A DNA stretch of 64,000 bases from positions 52,372 to 116,371 of the forward strand of contig CAWUKD010000001.1 in the NCBI GenBank assembly GCA_963922815.1, given 5' to 3'. Below are positions 52,003 through 61,506 of the stretch, one piece after another. Below the pieces are notes generated by a model. The model saw only the letters and a list, made by a program, of their open reading frames with translations. It was not told the origin of the DNA and made no database searches. The position numbers and the translations under genes are program-made. This stretch comes from SZUA-146 sp963922815. Lineage in GTDB: Bacteria > Pseudomonadota > Gammaproteobacteria > Steroidobacterales > SZUA-146. Position 1 is the stretch's first letter. Each line of letters begins with the position of its first letter.

Positions 52003-54888
52003 CTACGGTGCCACACCACTCGGTCCAGGTGGTTGCAGGAAGTAGTCCGGGAACAGCGCATAGTCTGCGAAGTTACAGCTACCGCTGCCATCGAAGTCCT
52101 CGTCAACGTCACCACACGGTGTGTTGAACAACGGCGTCCACAATGCGATATCCGCAAAGTTCACCACGCCATTGTTGTCCAGGTCGGGATCACAGGCGTT
52201 ACCAAACCCGTCGCCGTTCGTATCGCGCTGATCGGCATTTTCCACCAGCGTGCAGTTATCCGCGCTGTCGTCAATGCCATCGCCGTCGGTATCGATGCCC
52301 GTGTCTTCGAGCGCGGCGGTCAAACACCAGGTGTTCACAGTACCCGGATCACCGTTAAACGAATCGAACGCGTCCAAACGCCAGGTCGCACCAAACGATT
52401 CGCCGGCAAAATCAGCTAACGTTCCTTCAGGATTCAGAATGCCACCAATGGCCGGTGGTGCTCCGTTACATTCGGTTTCTACCGGAATGGATGAGTCATC
52501 GTCGAATTCAACGTTGATACCGTCGAGTGAACAACCCTCGGCGCTGGCCGGAACTCCCGGACGATCCATCAGCACAACGGACGTTCCGGTGTCTTCATTG
52601 ACCAGCGTGAGCGTGACATCACCAACCCACGTATGAGAGGCATCCACGCTAACGGTCAGACTCTCAATAATTCCTGAGTTCGACACCGACAGCGTTTGCG
52701 AAGTGCCCTGAAGGTCGAGAATCGGGAAGCTCGTACCCGAACACACCGTCGCGCTTGTAGTGAAGCTCGACACCGCACTGCCCGTTCCCGCACCACATGA
52801 GTTGTCGGCTGACACTCTCCAGTAGTACGTGGTTTGCGGATCAAGCGACATCTCTGTCATGTAGCTGTTCGTTTGAGACATGCCGCTCTCAACAATCGAG
52901 GTAAACGCCGCGTCGGTTGCGACATCAACGGCGTAATTACTGGCTTGCGCCACCGCATCCCACGTCAACACCGGCATAGTCGACTGGTTGGTCGCACCGT
53001 CGGCCGGCGCTGTTGGCACCGGAACGCCTGGAATTTCGGTACTCAGCACATAGCTAAGCTGCGCCGATCGTGTGGCGCTGCCATCAGTACCATCGACACC
53101 AATCGTATAGCTACCGGCTGCCGGCGTGCCTGCGGCGATAACACTCAGCAGACTGCTGCCGCCCGGATTCACGGGATTGACGCTGAAGCTGTCGGCAGTC
53201 CCGGCAGGAAGCCCTGAGGTACTCAGCGTAATCGGGCTACTGAACCCTTCAAATTGCCCAACATTAATCGTGTACTGTGCCGTATTCGGTGCGCACACGA
53301 AAGCAGAATTCTGAGCGGCACCCACAGAAAAATCGGGACCCAGTGTGTTCCTGTCCAGATAGACATCGGGATCATTGTGCCCGCTGCGTACAGCGCGATC
53401 GTCTGCCCACTGAATATAGGCCACCGACTCGCTCTGGATTTGCTGATCGTAGTCACCGTGATAGCACGACGCGAGACCAGGATCGATATACACGGGTGAA
53501 CTTTCGTCGGAGACGCGTTCCGCAGGCTGCCACGTTGCACCGCCATCAGAAGACACGCGCGCGTAGTAATCCAGCATAATGTTGTTCTCATCAAGGCGCC
53601 GGTCGTACCATGCAGCAACGTAGCGTCCACTCGGACCCACGCTGAGCGTTGGGAAAAACTGATCACGTTCGGTCGAATCGTCGTTGAGCCTGATTTCAGG
53701 TTCCCACGTCGCACCCTGATCGGTGGAGCGGCGGAAAAACACGTCGACCACGTCGCCCGTATCCTGTCCATCCGGATCGTAGGAATAGACGACGGCCACG
53801 TCACCGTTGGGAGCCACCACTAGCTGCGGCGACGCCAGGTAGCGAATGTTGCCGGCCAGCGCAGGACGACCACAGGCACTGGTGGGACCGGAGGCTCTTG
53901 GGCTTGGCTCATTGTCGAGCGGTCGCGCGGTAGGCGTGAAACTCACGCCGCCGTTGTTCGAACGTGACATTTCAACGCTCACGTTATTGCCGTCGAATCG
54001 TCCCCAGGACACATAAACTGTACCGTCCGGCGCAACGCCCGGCCATGCACCCTGAACCGGCGCATTAACCGCACTCAAAGCCAGAGGCGCTGACCAGTTG
54101 GCACCACCATCAGATGAAAAGGTGTTGTAGATGCGGGCACCTGCATTAAAGTCGATGAACGACACGTGCATGCGGCCGTAGAAGGGACTGGCGGGATCGT
54201 TATCAACCGTCAGTATCTCCTTATCGTCACCGGTGCCGGCATGAATCAGTCCGATGAAATCGAACGTGCCGCAGTCGTCGGTGGATCGCCACAGGCCCAG
54301 ACCACTGGTGTGCAGCGTGGCAAAATAAAAGTTGCCGTCGAGTCGGCGCCACACGAGGCTCGGATCGCCGTTGCTGTTTTGACTCAATGCACCGCGATCG
54401 TCAAACGTTACGCCGTCATCGACTGAACGCGCGAAGCCCGTAAAACCACCCGTTGTGGTGACACCGCTAAACGCATCGTTAAAACCCGAGCACAGCGTTC
54501 CGGTCACTTCATTGCGGGCCAGTGACGTTTCGTTCTGTGTCTGCGTGGCTCCAAACTCGCCGGTCGGGTCGTTGACCAGCGTGTCAGTCCCAGGCGCTTT
54601 GCCAGCCTGCGATTTGAATTTTTCGGATTTAACCCGACCCAGTTCGTCCTGTCGTCCGCACATAATGAGCAGCTTGTAGAGCAGACCATCCATGCGTACA
54701 CGAAGCTTGGGGTCGTCCAGCATGGCGCAGTTTGCGGCAAGTTCCCGACTGCTGATAGGTAAGGCAACGTCTTCAACAATGGGCGCCAGTTCGGGCGCCT
54801 TGCGTTCGGCGTCGGGCTCGGCAGCCTGCGTCCCGAAGGACAGCAACAGTCCCGTAGCGATGGCTAGTAACCTCGTGGTGGTTTTCAT
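52003..54888 (-). CDS. Secreted BNR-repeat protein with P-domain and TSP3-dockerin tail
   Basis: 961 residues. Signal peptide (1-22); a sialidase-like propeller with several Asp-box motifs (SSDGGANWSAP, STDQGATWEPE, SSDGGATWQPA); a CARDB/Ig-like region; a fibronectin-like segment (VPVPTAPADGATNQSTMPVLTWD); a proprotein-convertase P-domain (about 710-850); TSP3-like calcium repeats (DTDGDGIDDSADNC, DTNGDGFGNACDPDLDNNGVVNF); and the end DYFLQPPGPSGVAP. Catalytic sialidase residues are not evident, so glycan binding or surface adhesion is likelier than hydrolysis. The C-terminal module is the same as that of the subtilase-fold protein at 32194-34650. Confidence 0.88.
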   Translation of the reverse strand: MKTTTRLLAIATGLLLSFGTQAAEPDAERKAPELAPIVEDVALPISSRELAANCAMLDDPKLRVRMDGLLYKLLIMCGRQDELGRVKSEKFKSQAGKAPGTDTLVNDPTGEFGATQTQNETSLARNEVTGTLCSGFNDAFSGVTTTGGFTGFARSVDDGVTFDDRGALSQNSNGDPSLVWRRLDGNFYFATLHTSGLGLWRSTDDCGTFDFIGLIHAGTGDDKEILTVDNDPASPFYGRMHVSFIDFNAGARIYNTFSSDGGANWSAPLALSAVNAPVQGAWPGVAPDGTVYVSWGRFDGNNVSVEMSRSNNGGVSFTPTARPLDNEPSPRASGPTSACGRPALAGNIRYLASPQLVVAPNGDVAVVYSYDPDGQDTGDVVDVFFRRSTDQGATWEPEIRLNDDSTERDQFFPTLSVGPSGRYVAAWYDRRLDENNIMLDYYARVSSDGGATWQPAERVSDESSPVYIDPGLASCYHGDYDQQIQSESVAYIQWADDRAVRSGHNDPDVYLDRNTLGPDFSVGAAQNSAFVCAPNTAQYTINVGQFEGFSSPITLSTSGLPAGTADSFSVNPVNPGGSSLLSVIAAGTPAAGSYTIGVDGTDGSATRSAQLSYVLSTEIPGVPVPTAPADGATNQSTMPVLTWDAVAQASNYAVDVATDAAFTSIVESGMSQTNSYMTEMSLDPQTTYYWRVSADNSCGAGTGSAVSSFTTSATVCSGTSFPILDLQGTSQTLSVSNSGIIESLTVSVDASHTWVGDVTLTLVNEDTGTSVVLMDRPGVPASAEGCSLDGINVEFDDDSSIPVETECNGAPPAIGGILNPEGTLADFAGESFGATWRLDAFDSFNGDPGTVNTWCLTAALEDTGIDTDGDGIDDSADNCTLVENADQRDTNGDGFGNACDPDLDNNGVVNFADIALWTPLFNTPCGDVDEDFDGSGSCNFADYALFPDYFLQPPGPSGVAP

Positions 54889-55244
54889 TCAATTCTCCCT
54901 GATTCGATGTCCAGCCCAACACGCAGCGACGCACGAGCCGAAGTAATACCGCTTGTTATTGTTTATGCGATTCACAACAGAATAGCGACGCTTTGGACAC
55001 ACGGGAACGGAAGTCAGCCGGACTTCGGTTATATAGCGGGCAGCAAAGTGTTGTTATTCTTTGCGTTCAACCTTATCACTACTTTTGGACTGAAGCTGTG
55101 GGAAATTGGCTACGTTAATGGAAAAAGTGGCGGATCGGGGCGAGAGCGATTGCTGCAGAGCAACGTCGCAATGCCTGATCTTAGGTAACAACTGACAACC
55201 CTATCAATGGACAAACACCTTGAAGCGACAGGCATTATTATCAA
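54889..55244. other. Intergenic region upstream of BNR-repeat gene
   Basis: About 355 bases. It must hold the promoter of the minus-strand secreted protein gene. A GAAGTC/GACTTC hairpin lies near 55010. A 93-codon plus-strand frame at 54907-55188 with one hydrophobic segment lacks a ribosome-binding site and I do not support it as a gene. Confidence 0.4.
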
Positions 55245-55706
55245 TTATGGGGTGTCCAGATAGCCCTCGACGCCGGGTACCAGTTCATTGAGTTCAATAA
55301 ACGCCATCCAGTCCTTAACGGACTTTCGATACCACGGCTCGAGGCGAAGACATTCTTCAAACTTTCCGGCCGCCTGCTCCCAGGCCTCCTGCTGAAAATA
55401 GCACCGACCCTGCCAGAATTTTACGTCGGCGGATTTGGGCAATACCAGCTCGGCCGTTTCGAGTATGTTCAACGCTTTTTTGTAGTCGCCCTGACCGTAG
55501 GCCAGCTCAGTCTTCTGTTGCCAGTCGTGGGACTGGCGATCGGCGAGCAGTTTGTGATTGCGAAAATGCAGAAAGGCAATGATATTGGCAAATACCAGCA
55601 GGAACACGATCAGCCACACGGCGATCTCAATAGTTTGCACACTGCGCAGTAGATCAAGATGCACGGTGTCCCCGAGGAGCGTTGCCAGTTCATCACGCAT
55701 GAGCAT
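55245..55706 (-). CDS. Small membrane-anchored TPR-like protein
   Basis: About 153 residues. One transmembrane helix (IAVWLIVFLLVFANIIAFLHF) follows a short N-terminal segment, then two to three TPR-like helical pairs (KTELAYGQGDYKKALNILETAELVLPKSADVKFWQGRCYFQQEAWEQAAGKFEECLRLEP region). The TPRs would be cytosolic or periplasmic protein-binding platforms; the partner is unknown. Start choice is uncertain among GTG 55712, ATG 55706 (AGGT upstream) and ATG 55700. No operon partner. Confidence 0.75.
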   Translation of the reverse strand: MLMRDELATLLGDTVHLDLLRSVQTIEIAVWLIVFLLVFANIIAFLHFRNHKLLADRQSHDWQQKTELAYGQGDYKKALNILETAELVLPKSADVKFWQGRCYFQQEAWEQAAGKFEECLRLEPWYRKSVKDWMAFIELNELVPGVEGYLDTP

Positions 55707-55853
55707 CAACACCTGCGATTTTTCTCGAATTTCCTGAATGTTCGGCAGGCAAATGACCCGTTCCTCTAAATAGCCTGTGTGAATGACTTCTCATGACACA
55801 AGTTTAGCGTAAACGCCACGACGGTGCGCGGCACACTGAGAGTACTTCCGACA

Positions 55854-56300
55854 TCACAACGTCAATTCCATATCAACACGATCAAGACCCACACCCCAGC
55901 CGTCTTTTGTAACGGAGACAACAACCGCCCCAAAACGCTCAAAAAACGGCACCACTTTCTGACTTGTTGCCAGCCCCAGCACCTGACATGTTGATGCACG
56001 TGCCTGCAACAGAACGCGATTCATTATCAGGGAACCAAGACCGGAACGCTGTGACCCGGGATCGAGCAGGATCCAGCACAAAACCGTACGCTGCTCGCTC
56101 TGGCGCCAAAGACCGAACGCACCCACCACCCGACCGTCGATTTCACAGACCTCATAGCCGTCGGCTTCTTCATCGAGAAACGTCATGTAGTCCTGGCGCT
56201 CTTCGGGAGCGATAAACTCAGGCGTGTTGGCATCCAGTATGGCCAGGCAGGCCTCGCGGTCTTCGATCGTCCATGGGCGAAAGAATGCGTTGTCGATCAT
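55854..56300 (-). CDS. GNAT family N-acetyltransferase
   Basis: 148 residues. The GNAT core is visible: VVGAFGLWRQSEQRTVLCWILLDPGSQRSGLGSLIMNRVLLQAR with the acetyl-CoA loop QRSGLG, followed by LGLATSQKVVPFFERFGAVVVS. An acetyl-CoA-dependent amine acetyltransferase of unknown substrate. It stands alone; the neighbours are unrelated small genes on the same strand. Confidence 0.85.
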   Translation of the reverse strand: MIDNAFFRPWTIEDREACLAILDANTPEFIAPEERQDYMTFLDEEADGYEVCEIDGRVVGAFGLWRQSEQRTVLCWILLDPGSQRSGLGSLIMNRVLLQARASTCQVLGLATSQKVVPFFERFGAVVVSVTKDGWGVGLDRVDMELTL

Positions 56301-56394
56301 TTAAATACGCCTGCCCGGATCGTCCATCTTATCCGTTGCCCATGGCTTTGCGGAGCCGCCGTCATTACAAGCTGCATTCCTGATACAGAAGCAC

Positions 56395-56775
56395 TTAGCG
56401 TCGTCGCCACAAATAGATGATGGCCACCAGCGCGGGCACTATCAGCAGCAGAACCACCATCGGCACACTGGCCTTGATCACCTCTACGTTGAGCGCATAG
56501 ACGGACACAACGTCCGATACGTCCGTCAAAACGCGAACCATCAGCATGACCATGAGCGCCATGCGCGAGCGAAAGAGCAAAGCGGCGATCAACCCAAGAG
56601 CGACGGTCACGTTTCTGGTGATATACAGCTGCGTAACGTAATTCAACTCGGTCACATCCGGAATAAAATCCCCAGGATTAATCGCCGTGCCTGCAGAAAA
56701 AAACAACACCAGGGCAATTTGCAGAAGAACAATCCCCCATACCCAGACTGGAAGAAATTTATCAACCTGATTCAT
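56395..56775 (-). CDS. Four-TM small membrane protein
   Basis: 126 residues, predicted from hydrophobicity to have four transmembrane helices (VWGIVLLQIALVLFFSAGTAI, VTVALGLIAALLF, MALMVMLMVRVLTDV, VPMVVLLLIVPALVAIIYLW), ending in a basic RRR. I do not recognise the family; the layout resembles small DoxX/DUF4345-like proteins. The ATG at 56775 is preceded by purine-poor sequence, so the start is moderately certain. Confidence 0.7.
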   Translation of the reverse strand: MNQVDKFLPVWVWGIVLLQIALVLFFSAGTAINPGDFIPDVTELNYVTQLYITRNVTVALGLIAALLFRSRMALMVMLMVRVLTDVSDVVSVYALNVEVIKASVPMVVLLLIVPALVAIIYLWRRR

Positions 56776-57056
56776 GCGCCAATCCTCAAAAACCTTTCTC
56801 CAAGATTACGATTCGTAGTACTTGCACAGCAATTCCGGTTGCGATCAACATTCATGCCAGAACATCAATCACCTCACATGCGATTCAGCATACCTTGAAC
56901 AACGTCAACGGTCATGTTTGAAGCATTCCGACCCAATACGGAAGCGCCCCGACCAAATCGATATCGTGTTGGACCAGTTCGGATCAGACGCACACACTGT
57001 TGTCGTGATCAAACGAAGATCCGGACAAGGTATACCTCAGACTCCTGGCAGTCAGG

Positions 57057-58268
57057 TTAAGGCAGCGCGTTCAGATACGCATTCAGGTCATCACCCCAAA
57101 GCGACGGATCGTTCGTCAAAAAATGTCCGTTCAATCCCGGTGCTCGCGTGTAGACATTGAACTCGCCGAGCCCGCCTGCAGTGGTAAACGCGTCGAAATT
57201 CGATCGACTGTGCTCGACAGTATAGAAGGAGTCATTATTGCCGTACAGCCAGAGCGTATCGTCGGGAAACGAGGCGCCTTGCGTGAATAGCGTGCGATTG
57301 ATGGCGATATAGTCTCCGCATCCCTCACCGGTCCAGCCGCCGACAAAGTTTACAGCACCCAAAAACACGTCGGGGCGATCGGCCAGATGAACCAGCGACA
57401 GGACGCCCCCGCGGGATACGCCTGAGCTGAGCATACGGGTAGTATCGACGTCCGTGCGGTTGCGCAACCAGTCCACGGCCGCGTTCACATCTTCCAGAGC
57501 CCTCTCTGCCCCCGCCAGCGAAATGTCGGCCTGACACGAATAGAACGTTCGATTGGCATTGAAGCCTTCATCATACAAGCCGTCCGATTGACCGCGGCCG
57601 CGACGCTGCGGGAACGCCACCAGCCACCCTCTGTCGGTAAAAAATTTGGCGACGGTTTCGGAGATTGTGGTCAGGCTAAACAAAGAAGGGTCGGAGCCGT
57701 CGCCGGTTGATCCGTGATTAAACATCACGGTAGGAAACGGCCCGGGTCCTGCGGGCTTGAAGATCACCACTTCCAGCTCTACCGACGTGCCGTTTTCTAC
57801 AAACGGTGTATTGGCGCGTTCGTCAAGCCTAACGGAAAACGTAGTGCACGCAGTGCCGTCCCAGGCGCTGGCCGTTTCGCAAACGCCGCGGAACGTGAGG
57901 GTGTCGAGCGTGGTTGCGCCATCGGCAAGTACAACATCGACAAAGTCGCCGGGCAACGCAAGCGGAACGGTTCCTGTGGCGGCGTTTGACAACACCGCGC
58001 CGTCCACGGTGAGTGCGGGCGCAGTGGTATTTGATGTGGTCCAGCTCAGTGAACCATCGCAGGACGATTCACCGGTAGGTACTTCGCAGCTGGTAAAACT
58101 GATGGATCCGGTCGCCACGGGCGTCGGCGCCGGGCCGGGCGTCGAGCCTCCGCCACCACCGCCTCCGCAGGCCGACAGAAACAGCGCGAACGTCAATCCG
58201 AGGGTGCGCCACGATCGACGATTGGTCTTGGCGCATGAGTGATGCAGATCGTTTGGGTACGTGTTCAT
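57057..58268 (-). CDS. Alpha/beta hydrolase lipoprotein
   Basis: 403 residues. A lipobox LFLSAC near residue 34 followed by a Gly run marks an exported lipoprotein. A beta domain (about 50-145) precedes a dienelactone-hydrolase/prolyl-oligopeptidase-like fold: VMFNHGSTGDGSDP (oxyanion region), RRGRGQSDG, nucleophile elbow GVSRGG, acid YGNNDSFY and His in GLNGHFL. It is probably a periplasmic or surface esterase or peptidase of unknown substrate. It stands alone. Confidence 0.87.
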   Translation of the reverse strand: MNTYPNDLHHSCAKTNRRSWRTLGLTFALFLSACGGGGGGGSTPGPAPTPVATGSISFTSCEVPTGESSCDGSLSWTTSNTTAPALTVDGAVLSNAATGTVPLALPGDFVDVVLADGATTLDTLTFRGVCETASAWDGTACTTFSVRLDERANTPFVENGTSVELEVVIFKPAGPGPFPTVMFNHGSTGDGSDPSLFSLTTISETVAKFFTDRGWLVAFPQRRGRGQSDGLYDEGFNANRTFYSCQADISLAGAERALEDVNAAVDWLRNRTDVDTTRMLSSGVSRGGVLSLVHLADRPDVFLGAVNFVGGWTGEGCGDYIAINRTLFTQGASFPDDTLWLYGNNDSFYTVEHSRSNFDAFTTAGGLGEFNVYTRAPGLNGHFLTNDPSLWGDDLNAYLNALP

Positions 58269-58511
58269 CGGTTGATCCTCGGAGTCGGTCCAGCCTGTCA
58301 GACATTAGGTGCATTGAGGCATGACCGGGCGCTCTCCTTTGCCCAAAACCAATGCCTGAAGCCAATCATACGCCGCGTTGACTGAATGCTCGCTGAATGT
58401 ACCTGAAGCAGGTAGTGACGGACTGGAGAACCGTTAGCGCTCACACCCCCGTCGACCGCGGACGGGGCCTGGATCAGTTCTGAATCACCGGATGCACTCG
58501 AACGCTGGTCG

Positions 58512-59615
58512 TCAGATAAACGGCAGTTCCTGGAGCACTCCTGTGCGCTTTTCGCCGTGGCACTCGACGGACACTTCTGTGCCAACCAGCGCATCCACGG
58601 TGACCAGTGCATAGCCGATATTTTGTTCGAGTCGATAAGACCAGGTGCAGTTGGTCAAATCGCCGATGCGCTCACCGTTGGCGTAAATATCAAACCAGTC
58701 GTACGAAGGGGGTACCGCTGTATCGCCGGTCAGCCGCACGCCGAGCTGATGACGTTTCGGACCTTCGGCATGAATTTTTCGCAGCGCCTGAATGCCAATG
58801 GTGTCGTCGGGCACATCAAGATCCACAAAATTGCCAAGGCGTACTTCATACGGATTCGTCGTGTGATCCGTGTCTCCGCCCCAGGAGACCAGCCCGCTCT
58901 CGGTGCGCTCGCTCGAATTGGGGTTCCCTGGACCGATGTCCCAGGCGGCACCGGCTTCTTTGACCAGATTCCATAGCTTATTGCCTTTGCTCCCATCCAT
59001 CAGATAAAGCTCGAAACCACCCTGCTTGGACCACCCGGATCGCGCGACCGCCAGCGGTATGTCATCGAGTCGGGTTTCTTTAAACCAGAAGTACCGCAAG
59101 TCTCTGACCCAGTCGCCAAACATGTGGGCAACAACGTCTTCGGCTTTGGGCCCCTGTACGGCCAGCGGTGACACGTCGGGCTCGGTTACCGACACGTTGA
59201 GCTTGCGTTCTGATGCGATCGCACGGGCCCAGAACAAGATATTTGAATCGGCGATCGACAGCCAGAATTTGTCGTCATCGAGTTTGAGTACGATAGGGTC
59301 ATTGATAAGAATGCCGCGGTGGTTGCACAGCGCCACGTACTTGCCCTGTTCCGGCACGCATTTACTCATATCGCGCGTACAGAGTATCTGGGCCAGCCTG
59401 GCCGCGTCCGGCCCTTTGAGCTGAACCTGCCGTTCCACCGCAACGTCCCACATGGACACACCGTTGATAATCCGCCAGTACTCGGCCACCGGATCACCGT
59501 AGCCCGTGGGCATCAGCATATTGTTGTACGGCATCGCGCTCAGCGCACCGTCGGCCAGCGTCGACTCGTAGTACGGTGACACCCGTAATCGGGCGGAAGG
59601 CGTTAGCGTTAGCAT
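58512..59615 (-). CDS. dmdA: DmdA-like dimethylsulfoniopropionate demethylase (GcvT family)
   Basis: 367 residues, one residue or two from the length of characterised DmdA. Blocks resembling Pelagibacter DmdA include NGVSMWDVAVERQVQLKGPDAA, DKFWLSIADSNIL, EPDVSPLAVQGPKAE, ARSGWSKQGGFELYL and NPYEVRLGNFVDLD. DmdA moves a methyl group from DMSP to tetrahydrofolate, giving methylmercaptopropionate. Other GcvT-like aminomethyltransferases and betaine or dimethylglycine demethylases share the fold, so the substrate needs phylogenetic support. The gene follows the carboxylesterase by 12 bases and is probably co-transcribed. No dmdBCD genes are in the window. Confidence 0.78.
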   Translation of the reverse strand: MLTLTPSARLRVSPYYESTLADGALSAMPYNNMLMPTGYGDPVAEYWRIINGVSMWDVAVERQVQLKGPDAARLAQILCTRDMSKCVPEQGKYVALCNHRGILINDPIVLKLDDDKFWLSIADSNILFWARAIASERKLNVSVTEPDVSPLAVQGPKAEDVVAHMFGDWVRDLRYFWFKETRLDDIPLAVARSGWSKQGGFELYLMDGSKGNKLWNLVKEAGAAWDIGPGNPNSSERTESGLVSWGGDTDHTTNPYEVRLGNFVDLDVPDDTIGIQALRKIHAEGPKRHQLGVRLTGDTAVPPSYDWFDIYANGERIGDLTNCTWSYRLEQNIGYALVTVDALVGTEVSVECHGEKRTGVLQELPFI

Positions 59616-59627
59616 GATCAGCTCCTG

Positions 59628-61217
59628 TTAAGGCGCCGCCGGTTGGCGTAGCAAGTGACACGCTTCCCGGAACGGATTGTCGTACTCCCTCACATGATTC
59701 CCAAGCTCCTGCGTATAGGGCTGCCCGGGCGTATACTTCTTCCAGTTCGGTAACCCGTTCTCATTCGGGTCGCCGTTCCTGGCGAAATTTGTCCAGTAAC
59801 TCACCATCGTACTGGTCAGCGTTCTGTCGCTGGCATTCATGGGCAGCCACTCATCGTGAGTGTCAAACACATACGGTATCTCTGCGCCATGGTACGAACG
59901 GATACCCCGATCGCCTGCACGCTCACGCGTAAACAGGTAGTGATAGACCGGCAGGTCCTGTTTCACCGCGCCGTCTGCAAGTTCGAGCGCCGGACAGTGA
60001 AAATCATACGCGCCGGTTATAAAGTCTGCCGCTTCCAGATCCGACCAGTCCAGTCTGTTCTGATAATTGCGTACCAAATCGACCAGCGCCTGCGACGCGC
60101 CCGTGTAACGAACCGCATCGGCCACCGGGTCGGCGCTGGTGTCGTCCAGATACATCAGCGACTCGTGACGATTGGTGCCAACCATCAGCGGAACCGCTTT
60201 GTCCTCCGATTCGTCCGGAGACCCGACGAAAACACCATCCTCAACCGGATAATGGTAATAGTCGCTCCGGTTCGCATTCGCCCACGCGACGTACTCCTGC
60301 CAATGCACGTCGCGCGCCTGCTCCGCCGTTTCAACAGACAGCGCTTTGAACATCTTGTGAGCCCGTGCGGAGGCAGTGTCCGCTGAAATCGCTACAAAGT
60401 TACCGGCGCCACCGCTTTGGATAATGGCTTTGTCGATCAATCCTGCGGCCGCCGGTCCGGTCAGGAGTGCCGCAATATTGCCGCCGCCGGCCGACTCACC
60501 GAACGCCGTGATGTTTTCAGGGTCACCCCCAAACGCCGCTATGTGTTTTTGTATCCACTCCAGCGCCACCACCTGGTCCGAGAGCGCAAAGTTGCCGCCT
60601 GGCTCATCGTCCAGCACATGGGGCAGGAAACCCAGCGGACCGAGACGCGATTGAACAGAAACGACGACAACGTTGCGTCGGACCAGCTCATGCCCACGAT
60701 AGTTGGGTTCGTGCGACCAGCCGTTGATGTTCGAGCCACCGTGAAACCACACCATCACCGGATGGCCGGACGTCGCAAACGCAGGCCGCCACACGTTCAG
60801 ATACAAACAGTCTTCCGAGATATTGTCCTGATCAGGAACCACGTTGCGGCTGGCGCCGAAGTTTTCAGCCACGCGGCGATACCAGTTCGGATTACCCTGG
60901 TCTTGCGGACAGGCCGGTGGAAATCTGGTGGCCTCAATCGACCGCTCTTCGTCAAACGTCTTGTGGACAGCATAGCGAAAGCGGCGCTCTCCTGTCGGTG
61001 GCTCAGCAAACGGAATACCCAGGAACCGGCTTACGCCGGTGAGCCGAGTGTCACCATGAACGCGAATCAATCGCTCGCCACCTGACTTTACAGGCACGTT
61101 GATCTGAACGGTGGACCGGGACTCGAGCGGCTCATGTGCTATTGGCGTAACCGCGACTTGACACCCGGTCACCGCGAGGACAGTGAAAATGGACGCGCTG
61201 ATTTTCAATCCAATCAT
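59628..61217 (-). CDS. Type B carboxylesterase, lipoprotein
   Basis: 529 residues. Lipobox LAVTGC with Cys19 indicates a lipid-anchored exported protein. The carboxylesterase fold is clear: FLGIPFAEPPTGERRF, EDCLYLNVWRP, oxyanion region VWFHGGSNINGW, nucleophile elbow GESAGGGN, and catalytic His in YHGAEIPYVF. It should hydrolyse a carboxylic ester in the periplasm or at the outer membrane. It is the first gene of a likely two-gene operon with the DmdA-like enzyme 12 bases downstream, an unusual pairing. Confidence 0.9.
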   Translation of the reverse strand: MIGLKISASIFTVLAVTGCQVAVTPIAHEPLESRSTVQINVPVKSGGERLIRVHGDTRLTGVSRFLGIPFAEPPTGERRFRYAVHKTFDEERSIEATRFPPACPQDQGNPNWYRRVAENFGASRNVVPDQDNISEDCLYLNVWRPAFATSGHPVMVWFHGGSNINGWSHEPNYRGHELVRRNVVVVSVQSRLGPLGFLPHVLDDEPGGNFALSDQVVALEWIQKHIAAFGGDPENITAFGESAGGGNIAALLTGPAAAGLIDKAIIQSGGAGNFVAISADTASARAHKMFKALSVETAEQARDVHWQEYVAWANANRSDYYHYPVEDGVFVGSPDESEDKAVPLMVGTNRHESLMYLDDTSADPVADAVRYTGASQALVDLVRNYQNRLDWSDLEAADFITGAYDFHCPALELADGAVKQDLPVYHYLFTRERAGDRGIRSYHGAEIPYVFDTHDEWLPMNASDRTLTSTMVSYWTNFARNGDPNENGLPNWKKYTPGQPYTQELGNHVREYDNPFREACHLLRQPAAP

Positions 61218-61506
61218 ATGTTCACCTGTGCGTGTGCCACGTCAGAACAACCCTTCGACTGTGGCGTGCTGGTACTGCCTGGCCGTACCGTGGTACGTTT
61301 TCAGTGTCCGTTACCAGCATTCGATTCACCGCAAGGCGCTCCTGAAAGCGACCAGGCAGCTCGCCTGAACAGCACGGACAAGACTGAGACTTTTGCACGA
61401 GCCGTGCCTCAATCTGACGGGCATCCGCGGCAACAGTCACGGTACACATGAGCAGTTTTCCTGCTCGCACAGGAAATAGCAACATCCGCAGAAGGCGTAC
61501 CGGCGA

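Noticed and set aside
54907..55188. 93-codon plus-strand frame with one hydrophobic stretch
   Set aside because: No ribosome-binding site, unremarkable sequence, and it occupies the expected promoter region of the divergent secreted-protein gene.
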